The translations under genes were made by a program, and so were the position numbers. Below, one piece after another: positions 1 to 6,093 of a stretch of 6,885 nt of DNA. Source of the DNA: CAJKWP01 sp964554475 (GTDB lineage Bacteria > Bacillota > Clostridia > Christensenellales > UBA1242); NCBI GenBank assembly GCA_964554475.1, contig CAZKOT010000050.1, positions 1-6,885 of the forward strand. Reading direction: 5' to 3'. Positions within the stretch are counted from its first letter, which is position 1. Every line of letters begins with the position of its first letter. The notes beneath the pieces were generated by a model, which worked only from the letters and a program-made list of their open reading frames with translations, was not told the DNA's origin and searched no databases.

Positions 1-493
1 CTTCTTCAGGTGACATCTCATTGCCCAAAACTCCCTTTACAAAGCGACATAAAGAGTCAATTACAACCATTGCGGGAAGTTCTCCACCTGTTAAAACGTA
101 ATCACCAATACTTATTTCTTCTACATCAAACAAATCAATAATTCTTTGGTCAATTCCTTCATAATGTCCACAAATAAAAATCAAATGTTTTTCCTTACTC
201 AATTCCTTTGCTTTTTGTGCAGAAAATTTTTCACCTTTCGGACTTAAATAAATTATTCTTGATTTCTTTGTCTTTACTGACATTATTGCATTATAAATAG
301 GCTCTGGAGTCATAAGCATTCCGCTTCCTCCACCATAAGAATAATCATCACATTTCTTGTGAGGATCTTTGGAAAAATCTCTAATGTTTACAAGATTTAT
401 TTCAACAATTTTTTTTTCTTGTGCTTTTTTCAAAATGCTTTCATTTAAAGGCGAAAACATTTGTGGAAAAAGGGTTAATACATCTATTTTCAT
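1..493 (-). CDS. trmD: tRNA (guanine-N1)-methyltransferase TrmD, 3' end cut off by window
   Basis: TrmD transfers a methyl group from S-adenosylmethionine to N1 of G37 in tRNAs that read codons with a following G, which prevents +1 frameshifting. It is a cytosolic SPOUT-family dimer with a trefoil knot. Read from the ATG at 493, the frame gives 164 residues without interruption to the window edge; the family is usually about 230-255 residues, so roughly the last third is missing. Visible marks are the N-terminal MKIDVLTLFPQMF, YGGGSGM (53-59), LSPKG (83-87), CGHYEGIDQR (108-117) and SIGDYVLTGGELPA (128-141). The last two belong to the knotted SAM-binding core. A GTGAGG Shine-Dalgarno lies just upstream. 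The 32-base gap from rimM fits co-transcription. Identification is secure; only the C-terminal tRNA-binding domain cannot be inspected. Confidence 0.97.
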   Translation of the reverse strand, partial: MKIDVLTLFPQMFSPLNESILKKAQEKKIVEINLVNIRDFSKDPHKKCDDYSYGGGSGMLMTPEPIYNAIMSVKTKKSRIIYLSPKGEKFSAQKAKELSKEKHLIFICGHYEGIDQRIIDLFDVEEISIGDYVLTGGELPAMVVIDSLCRFVKGVLGNEMSPEE

Positions 494-525
494 TTTTCCT
501 CACTAAATCTAAAGAATAAATTAAT

Positions 526-1029
526 TTATTCGCATATTTTTGCTTCATTAAAATTTTTCCTGTTGAAAATAATTTTTTTTTCATTAATTAAAACATTTTT
601 AACTATTTTATTAATATAGGGTATTTGATAATTTCTGCCATCAGCATAAATAGTCCAAACATCAGCAGCCCCATATTTTTCAATATTAACAAGTTTACCA
701 ATATAATTGTTTTTCTCATCAAACACTTCGCAATTTAAAATATCTTCAATTAAAAAAGTATTTTCTTCTAAAACAAAATCACTTTTTAAAATGCTTACTT
801 CTTTATCTCGTAATTTTTCAGCATCATTTCGTGACGTAATTCCCTCAAGCATTAAATAGGCAAAACCGAAACGAACGGAGCATGACAAAACTTTTTTAGG
901 TTTATCATCAATAAAAACATCTTTTAATGACAAAAAAATTTGCGGATTATCAGTTAAGATTTTTAACTTAACCTCACCTTTAATTCCCTGTGGTTTTATA
1001 ATTTTACCAATTATCAACTTGTCTTTCAT
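526..1029 (-). CDS. rimM: 16S rRNA processing / 30S maturation factor RimM
   Basis: RimM assists late maturation of the 30S ribosomal subunit, helping assemble the head near protein S19 and 16S rRNA helices 31-33. The 167-residue product has the usual two-part build. The N-terminal RimM domain (about 5-85) opens with IGKIIKPQGIKGEVKL, and a C-terminal PRC-barrel (about 92-165) contains YGAADVWTI (119-127) and IPYINKIVKNV (136-146). The length matches the family. The ATG start at 1029 has GGAG four bases upstream (1034-1037), slightly tight but usable. It lies between khpA and trmD, its usual place next to trmD in Firmicutes and many other bacteria. The 150-base gap to khpA is wider than elsewhere in the operon. 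It could hold an internal promoter, but I see no strong one. Confidence 0.96.
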   Translation of the reverse strand: MKDKLIIGKIIKPQGIKGEVKLKILTDNPQIFLSLKDVFIDDKPKKVLSCSVRFGFAYLMLEGITSRNDAEKLRDKEVSILKSDFVLEENTFLIEDILNCEVFDEKNNYIGKLVNIEKYGAADVWTIYADGRNYQIPYINKIVKNVLINEKKIIFNRKNFNEAKICE

Positions 1030-1179
1030 TTTGCTCCAAAAAATACAAAAAGCATGTCTTTAAAAAATAGAATATTTTTAATCATTGCTTACCTTTAATT
1101 ACAGTAAAACTTTACGTTAATTAATTAATACTTCAAACAACAAATTTTTAATTTTTATTCAATTAACAAAGCTTTATTG

Positions 1180-1422
1180 TTACTCTTTGTTATCCTCTCC
1201 TATTTTTACAATATATCTATTTCCTTCTTTCATTGACAAACTTTTAACAATGTTTCTAATACTGGTCGCAATACGTCCGTTTTTGCCAATGACTTTACCG
1301 ATTTCTCCATCAGCAACTTTAACTGTTAAAATTGTTAATGTTCCATCTTTTTTTTCAATTATTTCAACTTTATCTTTTTCATCTACAATCGCTTTAACAA
1401 TATATTCCACTAATTCCTTCAT
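1180..1422 (-). CDS. khpA: KH-domain RNA-binding protein KhpA (YlqC family)
   Basis: KhpA is a small cytosolic RNA-binding protein made almost entirely of one KH domain. In several Firmicutes it pairs with KhpB (Jag/EloR) and affects cell elongation and division, probably by binding RNA. The 80-residue product begins MKELVEYIVKAIVD, the normal N-terminus of the family, and has the KH signature IGKVIGKNGRIATSIRNIV with the GxxG loop GKNG at 46-49. The frame stays open to an ATG at 1443, but I chose the ATG at 1422. A GGAGG site (1428-1432) sits five bases before 1422, and the extra seven residues are not family-like. It lies between rpsP and rimM, its standard neighbours. A ylqD gene, which often follows it in Bacillus-type operons, is absent. 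Confidence 0.93.
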   Translation of the reverse strand: MKELVEYIVKAIVDEKDKVEIIEKKDGTLTILTVKVADGEIGKVIGKNGRIATSIRNIVKSLSMKEGNRYIVKIGEDNKE

Positions 1423-1450
1423 TAAATCCTCCGCTTTACACAACTAATTT

Positions 1451-1528
1451 TTTTTGGTTTGATATATTGCATGAAATTAAAATATAAAAAATTTTTATTT
1501 TTTTTGCACATTTAATTCAAACCAAAAA
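1451..1528 (-). repeat. 12-bp perfect inverted repeat in the rpsP-khpA gap
   Basis: The arms TTTTTGGTTTGA (1451-1462) and TCAAACCAAAAA (1517-1528) are exact reverse complements separated by 54 AT-rich bases. The loop contains its own near-palindrome of A and T runs. In the minus-strand transcript the structure would form after the rpsP stop and before the khpA ribosome-binding site. The 3' arm is followed by A residues rather than U residues, so it does not look like an intrinsic terminator on the coding strand. It could protect an mRNA end or mark an RNA-processing site; that is inference. Confidence 0.5.
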
Positions 1529-1550
1529 TTGTGGCATCAATAAAACTTTA

Positions 1551-1856
1551 CTATTCTTTTTTAGCTGATTTTTTTGGAACGCTTTTTTTAACAACTTTTT
1601 TTGGCACGCTTTTTTTAATAATTCCACTTTTAATGAGTAAAACCCTTGCTGTTTCAGTCGGTTGAGCACCATTTTTAAGCCATTTTTCAACCTTTTCTTT
1701 GTCAACTTTAATTTCTGCAGGTTCTGTCATTGGATTATAAGTTCCAATTTGCTGAATAAATCTGCCATCTCTTGGAGAATGAGAATCGGCAACCACTAAT
1801 CTGTAAAACGGTGTTTTTTTATCTCCAAATCTTGCTAATCTAATTTTTACTGCCAT
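1551..1856 (-). CDS. rpsP: 30S ribosomal protein S16
   Basis: S16 is a primary binding protein of the small ribosomal subunit that contacts 16S rRNA in the 5' domain and drives assembly. The 101-residue product starts MAVKIRLARFGDKKTPFYRLVVADSHSPRDGRFIQQIGTYNP, which is unmistakable. I set the start at 1856 because MAVKIRLxR is the family N-terminus and an AAAGGAG site lies ten bases upstream; an open extension to 1913 adds 19 non-family residues. The family is usually about 80-90 residues. The excess is a Lys-rich tail from residue 81 built on two copies of a nine-residue unit (KKSVPKKVV, KKSVPKKSA). Such basic tails are probably disordered and may touch rRNA. The gene follows ffh after 92 bases and precedes khpA, a normal Firmicutes order. 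Confidence 0.97.
   Translation of the reverse strand: MAVKIRLARFGDKKTPFYRLVVADSHSPRDGRFIQQIGTYNPMTEPAEIKVDKEKVEKWLKNGAQPTETARVLLIKSGIIKKSVPKKVVKKSVPKKSAKKE
1567..1620 (-). repeat. Two tandem 27-bp units encoding the S16 basic tail
   Basis: Positions 1567-1593 and 1594-1620 are adjacent 27-base units that match at 23 of 27 positions by direct comparison. Each has two runs of seven T on the plus strand. They keep the reading frame (27 bases, nine codons) and encode the KKSVPKK-type repeats at the C-terminus of S16. Duplication by slippage or unequal exchange is the simplest explanation. Confidence 0.8.
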
Positions 1857-1948
1857 TTTTAATTTTCTCCTTTTTATTATTTGTATATGAATTCGAAATT
1901 TTATTTTCGTCAATACCTTTTTAATTGGTAATCATTTCTTTAATTGAC

Positions 1949-3262
1949 TTAAAACAATCCTTTAATACCTTTTTTTCCTTTCATTTGTTTCATCATTTCT
2001 TTTGCTTGTTCAAATTGTTTAAGAAGTTGATTAATATCCTGAATTGTTGTCCCACTACCCTTTGCAATTCTCTTTTTTTGACTAGCCTTTAAAAGTTCAG
2101 GATATATTCTTTCTTTTTTTGTCATGCTTTGAATTATTGCCTTGTTTTTATTAAGTTGTCGTTCATCAATTTCAATATTTCGCATTTTTGCCCCTAATCC
2201 GGGAATCATTGAAATTAAATCCTTAATATTACCCATTTTTTTAATTTGTTCCATTTGAACTAAATAGTCTTCGAAAGTAAAAGAATTTTTTCTAAAATTT
2301 TCCTCAATTCTTTTCATTTCTTCTTCAGAAACATTTGCTTGGGTTTTTTCAATAAGTGTTAAAACATCTCCCATGCCCAAAATTCTACTTACAATTCTAT
2401 CAGGATAAAAAGGTTCAATATCACCTATCTTTTCACCAATTCCGCAAAATTTAATAGGTTTTCCAGTTATTGCTTTAATTGAAAGTGCTGCTCCACCTCG
2501 TGTGTCGCCATCAAGTTTTGTGATAATAACACCCGTTACGTCAAGTTTTTCGTTGAATACTTTGGCAACATTTGCCGCTTCTTGTCCGGTCATAGCATCA
2601 ACAACTAATAAAATTTCGGTTGGTATAGTTTCTTTTTTTATTTTTTTTAATTCTTCCATTAACTCGTCATTAATTTGAAGTCTACCTGCAGTGTCAATTA
2701 TAACTGTGTCAAAGCCTTGTTTAATTGCATGTTCAATTGATTGTTTTGCAGTCTTTACAGGATTTTGCATACCTCTTTCAAAAACTTCACAATTTGCCTG
2801 TTTTGCTGTTACTTGAAGTTGAGTAATAGCAGCGGGACGATAAATATCACAACCAACCAAAAGTGGTTTTTTGCCCGATTTTTTTAAATGAAATGCAAGT
2901 TTTGCACACATTGTTGTTTTTCCCGCACCTTGCAAACCACAAAGCATAATTACTGTTGGAGGTTTTGAAGATGTTTGTAGTTTTTGATTTGGACTACTCA
3001 TTAATTCAACCAGTTCATCATTTACAATTTTTATAATTTGTTGTGACGGAGTTAAACTTTTTAAAACAATATCCCCTAAACATTTTTCACTTGTTGCAGT
3101 AATAAAATCTTTAACAACCAAATAATTCACATCTGCTTCTAAAAGTGCAATGCGAATTTCTCTCATTGTTTCTTTAATTTCAAGTTCGGTTAATTTTCCA
3201 CGGTTAGTCAGTTTTGAAAAAATATGATTTAACCGTTCGGAAAGAGATGAAAAAAGAGACAT
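1949..3262 (-). CDS. ffh: Signal recognition particle GTPase Ffh (SRP54)
   Basis: Ffh is the protein core of the bacterial signal recognition particle. It binds 4.5S/6S RNA and hydrophobic signal sequences on nascent chains, then docks with the receptor FtsY through paired GTPase domains at the membrane. The 437-residue product is close to full family length. Domains in order: an N helical bundle (about 1-95); the G domain with P-loop GLQGAGKTT (109-117), DTAGRLQ (190-196) and TKLDGDTRGG (248-257); and the Met-rich M domain (about 300-437) with IPGLGAKM (353-360) and the RNA-binding stretch SQKKRIAKGSG (394-404). All catalytic motifs look intact. The ATG at 3262 has AAGGAAG upstream. It follows ylxM after 34 bases, matching the conserved ylxM-ffh pair. 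ftsY, often adjacent in Bacillus, is not in this window. Confidence 0.98.
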   Translation of the reverse strand: MSLFSSLSERLNHIFSKLTNRGKLTELEIKETMREIRIALLEADVNYLVVKDFITATSEKCLGDIVLKSLTPSQQIIKIVNDELVELMSSPNQKLQTSSKPPTVIMLCGLQGAGKTTMCAKLAFHLKKSGKKPLLVGCDIYRPAAITQLQVTAKQANCEVFERGMQNPVKTAKQSIEHAIKQGFDTVIIDTAGRLQINDELMEELKKIKKETIPTEILLVVDAMTGQEAANVAKVFNEKLDVTGVIITKLDGDTRGGAALSIKAITGKPIKFCGIGEKIGDIEPFYPDRIVSRILGMGDVLTLIEKTQANVSEEEMKRIEENFRKNSFTFEDYLVQMEQIKKMGNIKDLISMIPGLGAKMRNIEIDERQLNKNKAIIQSMTKKERIYPELLKASQKKRIAKGSGTTIQDINQLLKQFEQAKEMMKQMKGKKGIKGLF

Positions 3263-3296
3263 GTTTACTTCCTTTTAAATAGAGAGTTAAGATGAA

Positions 3297-3602
3297 TTAG
3301 TCATTAATAATTAATTTACGAAGTTTTTGCAAAATTAAAGAATTTTCCTTGTTAAATTTCAATTGAACAATTGTTTTTTTTATTTCAAGTAAATGAATTT
3401 CACTTTCCAATTTTTCAAATTTTGTTAGAGTTCTTGTAATTAAATCAGAAACCGCTTGTTTTGAAACATTTTCATTTTCGGCAATTTCTGTAAAAGACAT
3501 ATCTGAAAAATAATATTGCTTCATTATACTTTTTGCTTTTTCGCTAATGAAAGAGTGATAACAATCAAACAAATCACAAACTCTAATTTTTTCTTCAATC
3601 AT
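3297..3602 (-). CDS. ylxM: YlxM-type helix-turn-helix protein, SRP-associated
   Basis: YlxM is a small sigma-like helix-turn-helix protein nearly always encoded next to ffh. In streptococci it associates with the SRP and modulates its GTPase activity. The 101-residue product starts MIEEKIRVCDLFDCYHSFIS, then EKAKSIMKQYYFSDMSF and a helix-turn-helix at about 37-58 (TEIAENENVSKQAVSDLI). The rest is a helical, probably coiled C-terminal half. The start at 3602 fits the family. The frame is open to a TTG at 3677, but those bases form the -35 box of a good promoter, so the extension is very unlikely. The ribosome site is odd: the best purine run, AGGGG (3619-3623), lies 16 bases before the ATG, farther than usual. 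It sits 34 bases before ffh. Confidence 0.9.
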   Translation of the reverse strand: MIEEKIRVCDLFDCYHSFISEKAKSIMKQYYFSDMSFTEIAENENVSKQAVSDLITRTLTKFEKLESEIHLLEIKKTIVQLKFNKENSLILQKLRKLIIND

Positions 3603-3648
3603 GCTAAATCTTTGAAATCCCCTGTAAAGTTTTTTTACTTGACAGCTT

Positions 3649-3677
3649 ACTATAGCATAAATTAAAAAAATTTTCAA
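3649..3677 (-). promoter_or_regulatory. Extended -10 housekeeping promoter for the ylxM-ffh-rpsP-khpA-rimM-trmD operon
   Basis: On the minus strand, TTGAAA (3677-3672) is followed by exactly 17 bases and then TATAGT (3654-3649), with TG one base before the -10 box. This is a strong match to the vegetative sigma-A pattern. Transcription would start near 3643, giving a leader of about 40 bases before the ylxM ATG at 3602. The leader contains a small possible hairpin, GTAAA/TTTAC (3624-3638), just ahead of the AGGGG site. Confidence 0.75.
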
Positions 3678-3760
3678 GCAAATTTTTTCTTGTAATTATT
3701 TGGTTAACTTTGTATTGCGAAATCTTTTATAAAAATGATAAAAAATCTACAGTTTGTGTT

Positions 3761-4438
3761 TTAAAAAACATATATTTCTTTAACAAATTTCAAAATTTTT
3801 TCCACGACCTCTTCAATACTTAAATTTGTTGTATCAATAAAAATAGCATCCTCCGCTTGCTTAAGCGGTGAATGCTCTCTTGAAATATCTCGTAAATCTC
3901 TTTCTTGAACTTCTCTTAAAATTTTTGTGTAATCTGATTCAAGACCACGTTCAACATTTTCATTTGCTCGTCTTTTTGCACGTTCCTCTGGATTTGCGGT
4001 TATAAAAAATTTATACTTTGAATTAGGAATAACAACGGTGCCAATATCACGTCCTTCCATAATCACACTATTTTTTAATGCAAAATCACGTTGAATTTTA
4101 ACAGCCATTTCACGCACAGCACCAATTTGAGAAACAATTGAAGAAGCTTTTGAAATTTCATTTGTTCTAAGAAAAGGGGTAACAACTCGTCCGTTTAAAA
4201 TATCAATTTGTTTACCATTTTCAACTTTTACTTCGATTTTAATATTTTTAAGATGATCTATTACCAAATCTATGTTATTAAAATCCAATCCTTTTTCAAT
4301 AAAGTAAAGTGCAATTGTTCGATACATGCTTCCTGTGTTAAATGCCAAAATTCCTAGTTTTTCACTTAACATTCGTGTTATTGTAGATTTTCCACTTCCC
4401 GACGGTCCGTCGATTGCAATAGTATAATAATTCTTCAT
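3761..4438 (-). CDS. cmk: Cytidylate kinase
   Basis: Cytidylate kinase phosphorylates CMP and dCMP to the diphosphates using ATP, recycling nucleotides for RNA and DNA synthesis in the cytosol. The 225-residue product matches the family length. Visible marks are IAIDGPSGSGKST with the P-loop at 11-19, FNTGSMYR (33-40), a CMP-binding insert region ending LRTNEISKASSIVSQIGAVRE (90-110), EGRDIGTVV (128-136), and the lid region with RDLRDISRE (180-188), SPLKQAEDA (190-198) and IDTT (201-204). The ATG at 4438 begins directly in family sequence. AAAAGG lies about 12 bases upstream, a little far. It probably has its own promoter at 4477-4506. A separate strong promoter precedes ylxM, so cmk is likely transcribed on its own or with read-through into that operon. 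Confidence 0.96.
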   Translation of the reverse strand: MKNYYTIAIDGPSGSGKSTITRMLSEKLGILAFNTGSMYRTIALYFIEKGLDFNNIDLVIDHLKNIKIEVKVENGKQIDILNGRVVTPFLRTNEISKASSIVSQIGAVREMAVKIQRDFALKNSVIMEGRDIGTVVIPNSKYKFFITANPEERAKRRANENVERGLESDYTKILREVQERDLRDISREHSPLKQAEDAIFIDTTNLSIEEVVEKILKFVKEIYVF

Positions 4439-4476
4439 TTGATTAGCATTCCTTTTGAAATAAATTAAGCATTATT

Positions 4477-4506
4477 ATTTTAACATATTAATTAAATTTC
4501 TTCCAA
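4477..4506 (-). promoter_or_regulatory. Likely promoter for cmk (extended -10)
   Basis: On the minus strand, TTGGAA (4506-4501) is followed by 18 bases and TAAAAT (4482-4477), with TG one base before the -10 box. Predicted transcription start is near 4470, giving a leader of about 30 bases that includes the AAAAGG site of cmk. The surroundings are extremely AT-rich, so chance matches are easier here than at 3649-3677. Confidence 0.5.
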
Positions 4507-4600
4507 ATTAATACTTAATTAAATTAAAAAAAGTAAATTTAAAAAAAATTATGGGTTAACGAGCAAAATGTGTTTAGTCATAATTAATTAAAAAAAAGAA

Positions 4601-4630
4601 ACTTAAAAAATAAACACAATTAAAAAATTG
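4601..4630 (-). terminator. Weak intrinsic terminator candidate after the M50 protease gene
   Basis: On the minus strand, CAATT/AATTG arms (4630-4626 and 4621-4617) with a four-base loop are followed by a U-rich stretch (TGTTTATTTTTT). The stem is only five base pairs with one G-C pair, so it is weak. A competing eight-base inverted repeat, TGTGTTTA/TAAACACA (4569-4576 and 4611-4618), overlaps it. Position after the protease stop and before the cmk promoter is the main support. Confidence 0.3.
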
Positions 4631-4646
4631 CTTTAATGAAAATAAT

Positions 4647-5477
4647 TTATTCAAAAATTATTTGGTCAAAAGTCAAATTTAAATCATTTTTTTCAAGAAG
4701 TTTTTTTATTGCATTTTCACTAATCATTTTGACTTTTCCTGAAGTTGAAACAATTAAAAAAACACTGTATTTTGTTCTGGAAATTTTTCTGTGAATTTTG
4801 TAAAGAGGAGTGCTTGAAGAAAGAGCGAAAATTTTTGACGGTATTACTTTCTCTAAAAATTTCATTTTGTCAAAAGAATAAACATGTTCGTATTTTCCAT
4901 GAAATTTTCCACCAAAAACACTAATAAAAAGAAAAAGTGCAACAATTAAAAAATTAAAATTTATTAATGTAAAAATTGAAACAAAAAATAATATTAAAAA
5001 CATTATACAAAAAACATAATTAAAACACAGAGTAATTTTAATAGCTTTATTTCTAGGCATGTTTTTTGACATTGTCGCAAGCAAGACTCTTCCTCCGTCA
5101 AGAGGAAAAGCGGGAAGAAAATTAAAAATTGCCAAAACAAAATTTATTGTGACAAAATTTTGTGTGTAAAGATATGAAGATGGAAAAATCCACCAAAGTG
5201 AAATTCCAATAACTCCTAAAATTACATTTATTAACGGCCCAGCAATTGCAATTAAAATTTCATCACTTTCTAAAAATCCAAAATCTTCATAAGAAAGGCA
5301 AGCACCATATGGCATTAAATAAAAATTTTTAAGTTTATAACCAAGTTTGCTTGCAACAATTGCATGCCCAAATTCATGAAAAATTACAGCAATTAAATAA
5401 ACAAGAAAAATTAATCCGTAACCGAAAATAAGTAAAATGACAGCGAACACGAAAAACGCAGGATGAATTTTTTTCAT
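4647..5477 (-). CDS. M50 family intramembrane zinc metalloprotease, SpoIVFB-like
   Basis: This is a site-2-protease type enzyme that cuts membrane-embedded substrates. The closest familiar relative is SpoIVFB, which activates pro-sigma-K during sporulation. The 276-residue product has an N-terminal membrane segment (about 8-31) running into the zinc motif HEFGH (34-38). GPLIN follows (80-84) in a second hydrophobic stretch, then NFLPAFPLDGGR (119-130), whose Asp127 is the third zinc ligand. More membrane segments lie at about 147-188. The C-terminal 80 residues are soluble and CBS-like in position and in the pattern TPLYKIHRKISRTKYSVFLIVS. Length is near that of B. subtilis SpoIVFB (about 288). 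The ATG at 5477 overlaps the upstream stop by four bases (ATGA), with AGAAG six bases ahead, so translation is probably coupled. The true substrate cannot be told from sequence; non-sporulation M50 proteases look similar. Confidence 0.9.
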   Translation of the reverse strand: MKKIHPAFFVFAVILLIFGYGLIFLVYLIAVIFHEFGHAIVASKLGYKLKNFYLMPYGACLSYEDFGFLESDEILIAIAGPLINVILGVIGISLWWIFPSSYLYTQNFVTINFVLAIFNFLPAFPLDGGRVLLATMSKNMPRNKAIKITLCFNYVFCIMFLILFFVSIFTLINFNFLIVALFLFISVFGGKFHGKYEHVYSFDKMKFLEKVIPSKIFALSSSTPLYKIHRKISRTKYSVFLIVSTSGKVKMISENAIKKLLEKNDLNLTFDQIIFE

Positions 5478-6025
5478 ATTATACTTCTAAAAATAATTTT
5501 GATAACAAATTGAAAAATCAAATAAATGCTGGAAAACACAAAAATTATAATAATAAAATTAATCGAAAATTTTTTTAAATTTAATCTATGTTTAAGTTTA
5601 ATTTGCGAAATATTTTTTGCATATGAAATTAAAATTTGAGTTTTTATATTTTGATTTTTAGTAAACTCAAAATATTTATAACTTTTTTCTTCATTTTCAA
5701 ATTTTAAATTTATATTTTTATTGTAAATGAAATTGTTTATTTTAATAATATTAGTTTGATTTTCTTCTTTTGTTTTTTCATTAATATTAAAATTTTCGAA
5801 TTTTTCAAAATAAAAATTATCTTGTTGATTAACATCTTGACAATAATTATCTTGCTGATTATTATCTTGCTGATTAACCTCTAAATCTTGCTGAAAAATT
5901 ATATCAGGTAAAACTTCATTTTTATTTTGTAAACTACTTTCAGTACATTGTAAACCATAATTAAAAAAATTATTTTGCCCATTTGCAAAATCAGGTCGAA
6001 CGTAAAAAATTTTTTCCTTTTTCAC
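5474..6025 (-). CDS. Asn/Gln-rich single-pass membrane protein of unknown function
   Basis: I do not recognise this 183-residue protein. Residues 1-150 are polar and very rich in Asn, Gln, Lys, Phe and Ile, with a repeated NQQDN-type block at about 46-70. Residues 155-178 are a single strong membrane segment, preceded by a basic patch (KLKHRLNLKK, 143-152) and followed by only a few residues. By the positive-inside rule the long N-terminal part should face the cytoplasm; that is inference. The start is GTG at 6025, with an in-frame stop two codons upstream and no visible Shine-Dalgarno. The stop TGA overlaps the ATG of the M50 protease. It occupies the place where spoIVFA precedes spoIVFB in Bacillus, but no M23/LytM domain is present, so homology is unproven. 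It could be a regulator, scaffold or substrate of the protease. Confidence 0.65.
   Translation of the reverse strand: MKKEKIFYVRPDFANGQNNFFNYGLQCTESSLQNKNEVLPDIIFQQDLEVNQQDNNQQDNYCQDVNQQDNFYFEKFENFNINEKTKEENQTNIIKINNFIYNKNINLKFENEEKSYKYFEFTKNQNIKTQILISYAKNISQIKLKHRLNLKKFSINFIIIIFVFSSIYLIFQFVIKIIFRSII
5819..5897 (-). repeat. Degenerate short repeat encoding QQDN/CQDV units
   Basis: The plus-strand core ATCTTGCTGATT and variants recur five times: near 5819, 5834, 5849, 5864 and 5885. Spacing is about 15 bases except before the last copy. On the coding strand they give NQQDN, CQDV, NQQDN, NQQDN and FQQDL in the membrane protein at 5474-6025. The array keeps the reading frame, so copy-number change would lengthen or shorten the cytoplasmic part without breaking the protein. 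Confidence 0.7.
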
Positions 6026-6062
6026 AATTTAAATTTATGTTAAAATCCGACAAATAAGAACT

Positions 6063-6093
6063 CTAAAAATTAAAAATAAGAGGAATTTCCCTC
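6063..6093 (-). terminator. Possible intrinsic terminator overlapping the 3' end of the 174-residue gene
   Basis: On the minus strand GAGG (6093-6090) pairs with CCTC (6083-6080) across a six-base loop, extendable by one G-U pair. A U-rich run (TTATTTTTAATTTTT) follows down to about 6065. The stem lies inside the last codons of the gene, and the stop codon (6070-6072) is within the T-rich run. The stem is short, so partial termination or none is possible. Confidence 0.35.

Noticed and set aside
1109..1136. A possible internal promoter before rimM (TTGAAG, 16 bases, TAAAGT)
   Set aside because: Each box matches consensus at only four of six positions, and in DNA this AT-rich such matches are expected by chance.
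1164..1192. An 8-bp inverted repeat (TAACAAAG/CTTTGTTA) around the khpA stop codon as a terminator
   Set aside because: The stem has only one G-C pair, the loop is 13 bases, and the sequence after it on the coding strand is A-rich rather than a U-run. The following genes also belong to the same conserved operon.
1187..1447. An 86-codon open frame on the plus strand opposite khpA
   Set aside because: It is the antisense shadow of the well-supported KH-domain gene and its product has no family features.
1517..1705. A 62-codon minus-strand frame overlapping the 3' part of rpsP
   Set aside because: It is an alternate frame of the Lys-rich S16 tail repeats, which stay open in several frames because of A/T runs.
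1857..1948. A promoter between ffh and rpsP starting from TTGACG
   Set aside because: The nearest reasonable -10 box (TATACA) is 20 bases away, outside normal spacing.
3639..3667. A plus-strand TTGACA at 3639-3644 as a divergent promoter
   Set aside because: The -10 position 17 bases on has only a poor match (TTAAAA), and there is no plus-strand gene downstream for it to serve.
5474..6025. Identification of the Asn/Gln-rich membrane protein as SpoIVFA
   Set aside because: Position before an M50 protease fits, but the M23/LytM-like domain that follows the membrane segment in SpoIVFA is absent, and I see no shared motif. Kept only as a positional analogy.
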